Virus record (IMG/VR): IMGVR_UViG_3300032241_001687
Coordinates: 1-58,015 of that record
Strand: one strand, 5' to 3'
Length of the DNA stretch: 58,015 bases
From: a virus
The notes under the pieces were generated by a model. That model was not told the DNA's origin and did no database searches. It saw only the letters and a list, made by a program, of their open reading frames with translations. Shown piece by piece: positions 9,446-17,350 of the stretch; within the stretch, counting starts at the first letter, position 1; the number at the start of each line of letters is the position of its first letter. Made by a program: the position numbers and the translations under genes.

Positions 9446-9889
9446 TCATTTGCTTTCATTATCTTCATTTTTGTTTTTTAACATTTTTTGCAATTCAGCC
9501 GTAGAACCTACAAACAGTGCATTTTTAATTTGAGGTGATGCTGATTTGGTTGCTGCTTTTAAATCTTTTAATTTTTTTTGTAAATCTTGAAGTTTATCTA
9601 CAGTTTGTGCAACATTTGCAATTAATGCACCTGCAACTTCATATGCTCTTGGGTGTTGACCTTCTTTTGCAATTTCTAATATACCTTCAATTGCTTCTTG
9701 ACCTTTTTCAATTAAATTATAGTAGTTGTCTCTACTATATTTGTAATCATTATCAATATCTGATTTACTTGTATCTTGTACTCTAGGTACAGATGGATTA
9801 GAAATTTTAATTACAGATTCTAATGTAGGTTTTTCATCTTTAGGTGTAATACCTAAAATATCATTTACTTTATCTTCTAATTTTGTCAT
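9446..9889 (-). CDS. gp16: Terminase small subunit, T4 gp16 family
   Basis: The 147-residue product (T4 gp16 is 164) lies directly before the large terminase gene. It is strongly helical, with the phrase YNLIEKGQEAIEGILEIAKE followed by HPRAYEVAGALIANVAQT, matching the central helical hairpin by which gp16-type subunits oligomerise. Lys-rich ends fit DNA or partner contact. It recognises the concatemeric DNA and stimulates the ATPase and nuclease of the large subunit. Assignment rests on these helix phrases plus its place between gp15 and gp17, the same as in T4. Confidence 0.9.
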   Translation of the reverse strand: MTKLEDKVNDILGITPKDEKPTLESVIKISNPSVPRVQDTSKSDIDNDYKYSRDNYYNLIEKGQEAIEGILEIAKEGQHPRAYEVAGALIANVAQTVDKLQDLQKKLKDLKAATKSASPQIKNALFVGSTAELQKMLKNKNEDNESK

Positions 9890-9891
9890 AA

Positions 9892-10701
9892 TTAAACATC
9901 AGTATCAGTTGCCGGATTATATTTTTTACCATCTTGGTAATTTGTTATTGTTGTTGTAAATCCAAAATCACTATCAGGATTTGCATTAAGTGGATTAGGT
10001 ACTACTATAATTCTATCATCTCTTGCATGATCAGGAACAATATTTTCTTTAGCAGATAAATCTGTTTGTACTTTTGTAATTACATTTTGTGACGACATAG
10101 GGCCATACAGGTAAGTTTTTGCAGTAAAGTTTAAATTATATATAACAGCTCTACGAGTTGAAAAATCACCACTATAATTATCTTCGTAATTTATTGTATT
10201 TAATACAACCGGAACATCTCTAACAATATTCATATCTGGCAGTATGTTTAATGATATTGTATAGTCAGGTTGAAAGAAAGGTAATATTTGTTCTATAATT
10301 TGTAAACCATTTTCTGCAGTAGCAGTAAATGTATGAAGATTGTAACTTATATTATAAGGTACAGGAACATAATTAACATTGTAAGTTTTACCGTTTGAAC
10401 CAGGTTGTACTTGTTTATATTTTATAACTCTTGTTAATTTTCTTACAGGATCATAAGTAATTCCAGAAATTTCAAATCCCATTCTCGGTAATGTAATTGC
10501 AAATTGTCTTTGATTTAAATCTGGTTTTTGTTCTAATCTCACAAGAAATTTTTCTTTAGGTGCATATGAAAGAGGAACTAATATTCTTTTAGTTAATGAA
10601 CCAGTTGCACTATGAGATTCAATAACGATGTTATTAAATAATGTTCCAAAGGCAACTGTCATTTTTCTTAAAGATTCATTATAAAAATAATTTCCAAACA
10701 T
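9892..10701 (-). CDS. gp15: Tail sheath stabiliser and completion protein, T4 gp15 family
   Basis: The 269-residue product is nearly the length of T4 gp15 (272), and the N-terminus MFGNYFYNESLRKM closely parallels the T4 start MFGYFYNSSFRR. The segment RILVPLSYAPKEKFLVRL followed by LPRMGFEISG is also typical. gp15 forms the hexameric terminator ring on top of the tube and sheath and joins the tail to the neck. The gene sits two bases before the small terminase gene and two bases after gp14, so it is part of one tightly packed neck/packaging operon. Confidence 0.95.
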   Translation of the reverse strand: MFGNYFYNESLRKMTVAFGTLFNNIVIESHSATGSLTKRILVPLSYAPKEKFLVRLEQKPDLNQRQFAITLPRMGFEISGITYDPVRKLTRVIKYKQVQPGSNGKTYNVNYVPVPYNISYNLHTFTATAENGLQIIEQILPFFQPDYTISLNILPDMNIVRDVPVVLNTINYEDNYSGDFSTRRAVIYNLNFTAKTYLYGPMSSQNVITKVQTDLSAKENIVPDHARDDRIIVVPNPLNANPDSDFGFTTTITNYQDGKKYNPATDTDV

Positions 10702-10703
10702 TT

Positions 10704-11510
10704 TTATATTTCTCCTGGTTGACCAAAAGGATTTGTTTCAGAAAAATCTAATAATTGATTTGCAGAATGAGGATCAAATCCTGCTGCTGTATCTAAATCT
10801 AAATTTTCTGCATAAGGTGATTGTACTTCAATATTAGTTGCAACTGCATCTTCTCCAATTAAAAAAACTGGATCTCCATAAATTGGTGATTCTTCTAATA
10901 TAACAGAACCATCACCTTCTATCCAATCTCCACCTTCTAGTAACATATTATATTTAATATTATTAAGTGAAAATGTGTTTTCATTTTGATCAATTACAGG
11001 AACACCTGTTTCAAGAGGTTCTGAATTGTATTGCCATCTTTGTACTCTAAGTTTATATACTGGCAAATTACCCAATTGAAAAAACGGTTCTTGGTCTTCT
11101 ACAAATAATATTTCAAAAAAACTATTCATTAAAGGCAAAAATATAATATCTCCTTCATTAGGTCTTCCTAAAACTATTTGATTTCTAGGTATAATCATTT
11201 GTTGCCATGTTCTTTTTGCAACAACAAATGTTGTATCTTCTCTAATTTCTAATCCAAATTTACTTACTAATTCTTTTTGACCTGCAAATCCTTCAGTAGT
11301 TTCAAAATACATTTCAATATTATAAGCCTGATCAAATTTACTTGAACTATCTTCGCCTAGAATTAAATCGTGATTGACGAGTGTACGAGGCATGTAATAT
11401 ACATCTAATCCGTATATCTTAATACCCTCAATAATTAAATTTTCAAATAAAGTTTTTTCTGATTGGCTTCCAATACCTTGACCTCCTTGGAAATAATGAT
11501 TGACAGGCAT
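10704..11510 (-). CDS. gp14: Neck protein, T4 gp14 family
   Basis: The 268-residue product (T4 gp14 is 256) has the family pattern near its start: NLIIEGIKIYGLDVYYMPRT, followed by a GEDSSSKFDQAYNIEMYF segment, and a middle RTWQQMIIPRNQ. gp14 with gp13 forms the neck that caps the filled head and allows tail joining. It has a typical place between gp13 and gp15. The acidic C-terminal region ends DFSETNPFGQPGEI, a common end for this family in marine T4-like phages. No anomalies are seen. Confidence 0.95.
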   Translation of the reverse strand: MPVNHYFQGGQGIGSQSEKTLFENLIIEGIKIYGLDVYYMPRTLVNHDLILGEDSSSKFDQAYNIEMYFETTEGFAGQKELVSKFGLEIREDTTFVVAKRTWQQMIIPRNQIVLGRPNEGDIIFLPLMNSFFEILFVEDQEPFFQLGNLPVYKLRVQRWQYNSEPLETGVPVIDQNENTFSLNNIKYNMLLEGGDWIEGDGSVILEESPIYGDPVFLIGEDAVATNIEVQSPYAENLDLDTAAGFDPHSANQLLDFSETNPFGQPGEI

Positions 11511-11514
11511 AGTT

Positions 11515-12330
11515 TTAACCTACTAAAAATGCTGGTGGATTTTCGTATGTTTCTCTTAATTCTTTTTCTAATTTTTCTATGTCAGAAAGGGAATCGTTAA
11601 ATATTTTTTCTCCATTCAACTTAACACCTCCTAACATGACAACACCATCAAATTTTATTAAATTTGCACCCCATTGTTGTTTAAATTTTGCTATTGTATA
11701 TCTTTTTAACCATATATCATTAAAAACATCAGGAAATGTACTTGGATCTAATTTACGATAACAATCAATAACAAAAAATTCATTTACTTGTATATCATTA
11801 ACCCAATCCATATCAACATACAATCTATTATCATGTTGTTGAAATCTAATTGGTTTCATACCTACTAATATTTGATCTAAAAAATCTAAATGTCTTAATA
11901 CCATATCATAACTAATAATAGATGTTGAGGCAAAATCATAAAGATCGTTTAATCGTAATTGATATCTTACGTCAAAAAAATTCATTGTCTGTTTATTTGA
12001 AAACGGAAATATATTTACAACTGATATAACAGTAGGAGGTACAACTAAAAAATTTTGTGCTTCATACCAAGTTGAACTAAACCCATCAGCACTAGTTGCA
12101 GTTTCTGATGATGCAGTTGAACTGGTTAATCTAATTCTATCTGCATCTGTTAATTGATATTTTAAATACGTTCTACGAATACCGTCAACGTGATACTGTG
12201 CATATAATTGTAATGCTTCATCAATTCTATCTTCTAATTGATCATCATCAACGTTAATTTCTATAACAGGTTGTCCTAATGCTCTTAAAGCATATTGTTT
12301 TAAATCTTCTCTTGTTGCTGGAAGTGCCAT
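11515..12330 (-). CDS. gp13: Neck protein, T4 gp13 family
   Basis: The 271-residue product (T4 gp13 is 309) begins ALPATREDLKQYALRALGQP, followed by IEINVDDDQLEDRIDEAL and QLYAQYHVDG, the conserved start of gp13 neck proteins. It forms the head completion ring on the portal with gp14. It is the first gene of the conserved neck-packaging block after the large accessory island. Its start is unusual: TAGAGATT directly before the ATG is the 3' arm of a perfect inverted repeat (12331-12364) with a late-promoter box in the loop, so translation from readthrough mRNA may be blocked. Confidence 0.95.
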   Translation of the reverse strand: MALPATREDLKQYALRALGQPVIEINVDDDQLEDRIDEALQLYAQYHVDGIRRTYLKYQLTDADRIRLTSSTASSETATSADGFSSTWYEAQNFLVVPPTVISVVNIFPFSNKQTMNFFDVRYQLRLNDLYDFASTSIISYDMVLRHLDFLDQILVGMKPIRFQQHDNRLYVDMDWVNDIQVNEFFVIDCYRKLDPSTFPDVFNDIWLKRYTIAKFKQQWGANLIKFDGVVMLGGVKLNGEKIFNDSLSDIEKLEKELRETYENPPAFLVG

Positions 12331-12364
12331 AATCTCTACTATTTATAATATTATAATAGAGATT
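12331..12364 (-). promoter_or_regulatory. Hairpin with internal late-promoter box at the gp13 start
   Basis: Arms AATCTCTA and TAGAGATT are perfect complements flanking an 18-base AT-rich loop that itself contains TTATAAT/ATTATAA and the exact late box TATAAATA (12340-12347). The 3' arm, which carries the only purine-rich site (AGAGA) for gp13, abuts the ATG. Long transcripts from upstream would fold this up, as T4 does for some late genes. A transcript starting from the box would have a leader of only about four bases. Confidence 0.45.
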
Positions 12365-12372
12365 ATATATCT

Positions 12373-13473
12373 TTAAAACTTATATGATGCAGATAGTACT
12401 ATTTGTTGACCATCTTTAACATATGCATTTGTATAAGGGTTTCTTTGCGTTTGATCATACAAATATGCTCCTACTTCAGCACCACGTCTTTGATCAGGTC
12501 TTTTATTTACATCAGCGGGATTTGTATAAAACTCACGCACTAAAGCATAGTAATTTCCAGTATAACCTAAATCATCATGTTCTGTTCTATGAAAACTTGT
12601 AAACCATTCTTTGTTAATCATATAAAATACTTCATAGTCATATCTGTTTTGTTTAACAGAATAGTAACCTGTATTATGATTGTTCCACATTTCTGCACCC
12701 CAAAATACTGGTATACCATATTGAAATAAAGGTCCACCAATAGAATAACCTTCTTGATTTTTCTTTTTACCAGAGTAATCTGTTACATTATCTTCTGCCT
12801 GACTATTTGGTGTTGCAATTTGCATATATGATAAATCAAAGTATTTTACATTTGCAGTAACACTTCGATATTGAGTATGTGTATCTTTATCGTAACCTAT
12901 CATTGCACCTATAGGAAAATCTTTTTTTAAACGATATTCATTATAATCAAATTTATCGTCCCATTGAAATCCACCAACTGCCAAAACTACTTTTTCATTT
13001 TGATCAATTCGAGAATTATGTGTAGTTATAATTAAAGGTATACCTACTTTTGCTGTTTTTGCAAAACCTATTCTTTGCATATCAGTTTCACCTAACGCAA
13101 GTCTATAGTAATCACCACCAAACCCTAATTGTTTTGCAGTAAACGTATTATCTTGTGTGTGATCTAATTCGTGATATGTATCATAAACTGCAGATGCACC
13201 AATCCAATTAAAATATGAATTGCCATTTTCTACGTTATGACTTGCACCAACTTGAACTTGACCTGTTGTATGTAATCCACTATTATAAGTTTTATCATCG
13301 TAAATGGATTGTATTTGACCTTTGATATATAAATCTTTTGAAATTTCTGGTCCTTGTTTACTTTCAAGCGCTTGCACTCTTTTTTGTAAATCAGAAACAG
13401 TTGCGTTATCGTCCGCAAACGACAATGACGACCATAATAACGCCATTGCAAATATTAAATACTTCATTTTCAC
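12373..13473 (-). CDS. Phage-encoded outer-membrane porin
   Basis: The 366-residue product has a clear signal peptide: Lys-flanked hydrophobic MKMKYLIFAMALLWSSLSFA with an S-F-A cleavage site after residue 20. A short coiled coil (SDLQKRVQALESK, 27-39) follows, then amphipathic strands rich in Tyr/Trp/Asn and a final strand ending ASYKF with C-terminal Phe, the signal recognised by the BAM machinery. Signal, coiled coil, then beta-barrel resembles OprP-type and related trimeric porins. It has its own late-promoter box 19 bases before the ATG and an AAGGAG site. It lies between neck and heme oxygenase genes. Porins are not T4 virion parts, so this is an accessory gene probably taken from a host. 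Substrate is unknown; altered receptor display or nutrient uptake are options. Confidence 0.8.
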   Translation of the reverse strand: MKMKYLIFAMALLWSSLSFADDNATVSDLQKRVQALESKQGPEISKDLYIKGQIQSIYDDKTYNSGLHTTGQVQVGASHNVENGNSYFNWIGASAVYDTYHELDHTQDNTFTAKQLGFGGDYYRLALGETDMQRIGFAKTAKVGIPLIITTHNSRIDQNEKVVLAVGGFQWDDKFDYNEYRLKKDFPIGAMIGYDKDTHTQYRSVTANVKYFDLSYMQIATPNSQAEDNVTDYSGKKKNQEGYSIGGPLFQYGIPVFWGAEMWNNHNTGYYSVKQNRYDYEVFYMINKEWFTSFHRTEHDDLGYTGNYYALVREFYTNPADVNKRPDQRRGAEVGAYLYDQTQRNPYTNAYVKDGQQIVLSASYKF

Positions 13474-13487
13474 TCCTTAATTGTATA

Positions 13488-14171
13488 TTAGTTATTTATA
13501 TCAGGAAACAAATGGTGTTTATTAAAAACCTCTACATCTTGTTCATTTAATCCCAAAGACAACATAACTCTTGGTGTATGAGGATTTTTTCGTTGATGTT
13601 CACAGTAATAATTTTGTGCTTTTATAACATCTTCTTTATTTGCTTCATCTTTATGATTAACTATTTTATCTAAGTAATTGTTTAAATTACTTTCTGCCAT
13701 AGTAGTAATTTGTTTTAATTCTTTTTCTTCTTGTATATTACCAGCGGCAATCATTCCTTTACTGAAGATTGCCTTAGCCCAATCTGGTAATTCTCTCTCT
13801 TTACTAGGTTTAAACCATTTGGTTTCGTGAATAAACCAATTTGTTAAATCGTGATTTTTATTTAATAGTGGAGAAAAATCGTGAAAAGCGCCTGTAACTT
13901 TATTTTTACCTGCAATAATATCAAATCCATAAATTGGTCCACTATTTGTTAAACCCGGAAATAAACAAACATGCATCATATAAAGACCTTTTGTATTTCT
14001 TGCATCTACAACATCTATATGAGCTCGTCTTACATAATCATTTTTCCATGTACGATTGACCCAACCTTCTTTATTAAATCGTGTCATACCTTCTTCAAAG
14101 TATTCTACACAATTTTTATTTAATATATTAATTATATTATCTTTACACTGTATAAGATTTTCCCAAATCAT
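13488..14171 (-). CDS. pcyX: Ferredoxin-dependent bilin reductase, PcyA/PcyX type
   Basis: The 227-residue product shows the core pattern of PcyA-family bilin reductases: RRAHIDVV (48-55), LYMMHVCLFPG (63-73) and GPIYGFDIIAG (78-88), then FHDFSPLL. His67 and Asp84 align by eye with the catalytic His88 and Asp105 of cyanobacterial PcyA. The position of PcyA Glu76 is Asp53 here. The family reduces biliverdin with electrons from ferredoxin; PcyX from non-cyanophage marine phages makes phycoerythrobilin, whereas PcyA makes phycocyanobilin. The gene overlaps the heme oxygenase gene by 29 bases, so the pair forms a heme-to-bilin pathway. Its last codons contain the late box of the porin. I favour PcyX over PcyA because of the phage context, but product identity cannot be read from sequence. 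Confidence 0.82.
   Translation of the reverse strand: MIWENLIQCKDNIINILNKNCVEYFEEGMTRFNKEGWVNRTWKNDYVRRAHIDVVDARNTKGLYMMHVCLFPGLTNSGPIYGFDIIAGKNKVTGAFHDFSPLLNKNHDLTNWFIHETKWFKPSKERELPDWAKAIFSKGMIAAGNIQEEKELKQITTMAESNLNNYLDKIVNHKDEANKEDVIKAQNYYCEHQRKNPHTPRVMLSLGLNEQDVEVFNKHHLFPDINN
13493..13500 (-). promoter_or_regulatory. T4-type late promoter box upstream of the porin
   Basis: Exact TATAAATA on the minus strand overlapping the last codons of the bilin reductase (Asp-Ile-Asn), 19 bases before the porin ATG, which has AAGGAG at good spacing. This points to separate late expression of the porin. Confidence 0.6.
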
Positions 14172-14712
14172 TCATTTCCTTAAATAATTCTGTTGCATAA
14201 TCAAAACATAATTTGGCTTCTGCAACTACATTTATTTGATAAGTTTTATAATATTCATTTATAGATTCTCTAATTGATCTTTTTAAATGTTCAGGTTCTA
14301 CAAAAATAAGATAAGAATTTTGTCCTGGGGTTTTTCTTCTTATCATTTGTCCACCATATAAATCACCCATGTGTCTAACATAAACATGAGAAAATAGTTT
14401 TTCTGGATCGTTTTTTATATCGTCTAAATGGTAAAGATAACGTAATGTACTATCAGTAATGTATGGTAATTCGTTTTTTTTCCATAAAGTTTTATAATCA
14501 GATTCTAATTTAGATGTTCGTTCTATATTTGGAAGTTGATTAAAAAGACCATTCTCAATACAATATTTTTCTAATCTAGCGTAACATTGATAAAGATTAA
14601 AAAGATAAATTGAATATAATTCTGGATTTATTGATCCAGACATTAAAACTTTTACAAATTCTTGATTTTCTGCGTTACGATGTTGTTCAAGCGTTTCTGT
14701 TTTGATATCCAT
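14143..14712 (-). CDS. ho: Heme oxygenase
   Basis: Heme oxygenase opens the heme ring to biliverdin, iron and CO using reductant such as ferredoxin. The 189-residue product is a little shorter than cyanobacterial HO1 (about 240). It has the proximal heme ligand region TLEQHRNAEN with His11 and the distal helix signature HVYVRHMGDLYGGQ (109-122) with the conserved Gly pair. Tyr/Lys residues around 35-50 fit the heme pocket. It is followed by the overlapping bilin reductase gene, which uses its product. It is preceded by the RCC1 fibre gene with a 24-base gap and no obvious own promoter, suggesting late expression with fibre genes or a weak internal promoter. Confidence 0.92.
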   Translation of the reverse strand: MDIKTETLEQHRNAENQEFVKVLMSGSINPELYSIYLFNLYQCYARLEKYCIENGLFNQLPNIERTSKLESDYKTLWKKNELPYITDSTLRYLYHLDDIKNDPEKLFSHVYVRHMGDLYGGQMIRRKTPGQNSYLIFVEPEHLKRSIRESINEYYKTYQINVVAEAKLCFDYATELFKEMNDLGKSYTV

Positions 14713-14736
14713 AATATAAAATTTTCATAAAAATTA

Positions 14737-16914
14737 TTAGTCAGTAGGCCCGCTGTGCATCATATATCTAGGGCCTGTAGTTGTTGCAGAATATGGATAT
14801 TTACTATAGTTAAATGTTTGTTGATTAGTACCATCATAACCGACCCATAATATTTTACCATTTTCATCTCTAAATGCCATTAACGGAGTTGAACCAAATC
14901 CAAATGCGTGTGCATCAACAATAGAAGTTCCTGAAGGAACAAATAGTTTACGTTTTCTTTCGTAATTCATTTCATTATCAAATAAATCTTGATCAGGTGA
15001 GTTAGGACCTTGGTTACTCCAGTTAGTGTTATTACCTGCTGCTGAAGCACCTGGATCAAATCCTTGTGATTGATATCCATAGATATTTCTTCCACCTGCC
15101 CACATTACACCTTCATCATCAAATATAATAGGATCAGCATATTGATATGATCCATCGTTTCTGGAAATACTATGACCTGCAACAAATTTACAACCTTTAG
15201 GCCCTTCAATAAATGTAAATACATTTGATTCACCTCCAGTTGTAAACCAATAGTTTTGTTTAACTCCTGAACCTCTAGAACCTGCAGCATAGTTACCATT
15301 AAATGACCATACCATGTCTGTATTTTTTTGTCTAATAACAGCCCATTGTGCATCTGAACCGCCTACCCAAAATTCATCAATATCACCATTCATAAAGAAA
15401 TCTAATCTTCTAAATGCACCCCATTGAATAGTATCTGTAGCACCTTCAGCACCTACTCCAGGAACTGATCCGTTAGTAGCATATCCTGCTGCCCACAACC
15501 AACCTTCATTATCTAAAATCCATGCAGTTGTATTAGTTTCGTTGTTAGATGTAAGCATGAATTTTTTAATTCCTCCATACAATCTAAAATCTACTGTTAT
15601 AGGATGTGGATAATATTGAATATAAGTACCTGATCCATGTCCTTGACCTAATTCACCGTATTGGTTTTTACCCCAAGACCACATAATACCTTCTTCATCT
15701 AAGGCATAAAATCTTGATTGTCCACAACCTGTACTCCACATATCTACAATTGCTTTACCATCAAAATAATCTTGTGGTAATCTTCTTGGTCTTAATACGC
15801 TTGTAGAATAAAAACCTGATTGGTCAACAACGTTGTTTATAGAAGGATTACCTAATCCTAATTGACCTTGATTGTTATATCCCCATACCCAAACTGTTCC
15901 GTCAGCACCTAATGCAAAACAATTTGTGTTTGTACCAGATTGTTGCATAGATGATACACCAACTTTTACAATTTGAGTTTGATTAAATGTATTTGCAATA
16001 TTGTTACCAACCCAATCTGTAGTATCTGTAGCAGTAACTCTAGTAGTCCATGTTCTTTGAGTTGTATCATTTACACCCATAGCACCTTGTGCGTTATCAC
16101 CGCATGAATATACTTCACCATTATTCATAAGATATAATGCAACTTGATAACCTGCAGCAATTTGAATTACTTTTGGTGCTTTACCATCTGGAGTATTTAA
16201 TTTTCCTGTTTGATCTGCTGTATTCCATGCAGATGTATCTGTTGATGAAATCCAATCAACAAATGTAAACGCTGTTTGTTGATGTTTACCTAATCCTGTT
16301 TGTGTTGCTAATCCAGAACCTAATCCATTTCTTCCTAAAACGTCATATCCACCAAAATTTTGTACTGTTCCATCTGAACAAATAGCTTGAGATTTATATT
16401 GAGCATCACCTTTAGCATAACAATTTTCACCCATGTTATATTTCCAACCTAAAGGAGCAGCATTATTAAATATAATTGCTTCATGTCTATATTTTCCTCT
16501 ACGTGGTGATTGATAAACTTGTGTCCAATATAAAGTTTCAGTTACAAATGTATTTTTATTTCTTGTAGTTTGAACACAAAGATATACTGCACCATGATAT
16601 CTAACCATTTCACCTGGAAAATATTGTTGTGCCCAGTTCCATAATTTAACTCTATCTGTTGAACGAATGAATAACACCCAATATCTTTGATTATCAGGTC
16701 TATGACTTCTTCTAATTAATGTAGGAGTTTCTATAGAATAGTTGTTTGTATTAACTATACCAGTAGTTTTAATAATAAATTCTACAGGAATATCTCTAAT
16801 ACATTTATAAGATTTACCCTTCCAAACAATAACATCGTTTTTAAAATATTGTGTTCTTGTTCTCCATTGACCTTTCCATTGAAGTTTTATAGGGGTAATT
16901 GGAATTGCAACCAT
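14737..16914 (-). CDS. RCC1-repeat fibre/adhesin protein A (725 aa)
   Basis: The N-terminus has two aromatic modules of the type seen in carbohydrate-binding CBM5/12-like domains: WKGQWRTRTQYFKNDVIVWK at 13-32 and a second near 90-117 (QYFPGEMVRYHGAVYLC). The rest is dominated by RCC1-like blades, with phrases such as NGEVYSCGDNAQGAMG, GTVWVWGYNNQGQLGLG and GIMWSWGKNQYGELGQG, predicting a beta-propeller. Such domains are suited to binding surface glycans or proteins. It is one of three RCC1 paralogues at 14.7-22.7 kb, the block being separated by one small unknown gene. It is directly upstream of heme oxygenase. Fibre-tip or receptor-binding role is inferred from architecture and from lying where T4 has its fibre genes. 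Confidence 0.72.
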   Translation of the reverse strand: MVAIPITPIKLQWKGQWRTRTQYFKNDVIVWKGKSYKCIRDIPVEFIIKTTGIVNTNNYSIETPTLIRRSHRPDNQRYWVLFIRSTDRVKLWNWAQQYFPGEMVRYHGAVYLCVQTTRNKNTFVTETLYWTQVYQSPRRGKYRHEAIIFNNAAPLGWKYNMGENCYAKGDAQYKSQAICSDGTVQNFGGYDVLGRNGLGSGLATQTGLGKHQQTAFTFVDWISSTDTSAWNTADQTGKLNTPDGKAPKVIQIAAGYQVALYLMNNGEVYSCGDNAQGAMGVNDTTQRTWTTRVTATDTTDWVGNNIANTFNQTQIVKVGVSSMQQSGTNTNCFALGADGTVWVWGYNNQGQLGLGNPSINNVVDQSGFYSTSVLRPRRLPQDYFDGKAIVDMWSTGCGQSRFYALDEEGIMWSWGKNQYGELGQGHGSGTYIQYYPHPITVDFRLYGGIKKFMLTSNNETNTTAWILDNEGWLWAAGYATNGSVPGVGAEGATDTIQWGAFRRLDFFMNGDIDEFWVGGSDAQWAVIRQKNTDMVWSFNGNYAAGSRGSGVKQNYWFTTGGESNVFTFIEGPKGCKFVAGHSISRNDGSYQYADPIIFDDEGVMWAGGRNIYGYQSQGFDPGASAAGNNTNWSNQGPNSPDQDLFDNEMNYERKRKLFVPSGTSIVDAHAFGFGSTPLMAFRDENGKILWVGYDGTNQQTFNYSKYPYSATTTGPRYMMHSGPTD

Positions 16915-16917
16915 TTT

Positions 16918-17331
16918 TTAAAATCCTAAACTTGTTAAATATTCTTGTTTTTTATTTTCAATTTCTGTTAAATCTGCAATTACATTTTTATCACCTGCTG
17001 CCATTAAACTTAAAATATGTAATATAGATTTATATTTTTGATATATTGTTTGTTCAATATTTGTAAATTCTGTTTTAATATTAAAACTATTTTCTTTTAA
17101 AAATTCTAATGTTTTAGCATCATCTTCATTAGAGTTATCTAAAATTCTAACATCTAAATCACCTTGTCCTTCTGTAATTTCTGTTGTTTCTGGATTAAAA
17201 GAAATATAAACATGAGTTTCTGTATTTCCTATAAAAATTAATTTTTGTTCAGAATTTGGATCAATTTGTTTTGGAGATATATAACTATCACCCAATGCTA
17301 TGTTTTTTAATTGAAATATTTTATTTGCCAT
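16918..17331 (-). CDS. Unknown protein between RCC1 adhesins (137 aa)
   Basis: Not recognised. The N-terminal half (to about residue 70) alternates hydrophobic and polar residues as in a small beta domain (IALGDSYISP, KLIFIGNTETHVYISF). The C-terminal half is acidic and helical, ending KKQEYLTSLGF. A good AAGGAG site lies nine bases before the ATG, and a near-consensus late box (GATAAATA, 17348-17355) precedes it. Its position between two adhesin genes, three bases from the downstream one, suggests a fibre-assembly chaperone or small virion part; this is only positional inference. Confidence 0.7.
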   Translation of the reverse strand: MANKIFQLKNIALGDSYISPKQIDPNSEQKLIFIGNTETHVYISFNPETTEITEGQGDLDVRILDNSNEDDAKTLEFLKENSFNIKTEFTNIEQTIYQKYKSILHILSLMAAGDKNVIADLTEIENKKQEYLTSLGF

Positions 17332-17350
17332 AATTTTGTTCTCCTTATAT

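Noticed and set aside
14713-14736. Terminator between the RCC1 gene and heme oxygenase
   Set aside because: Only a six-base AT-only inverted repeat (AATTTT/AAAATT) is present; too weak to support a terminator.
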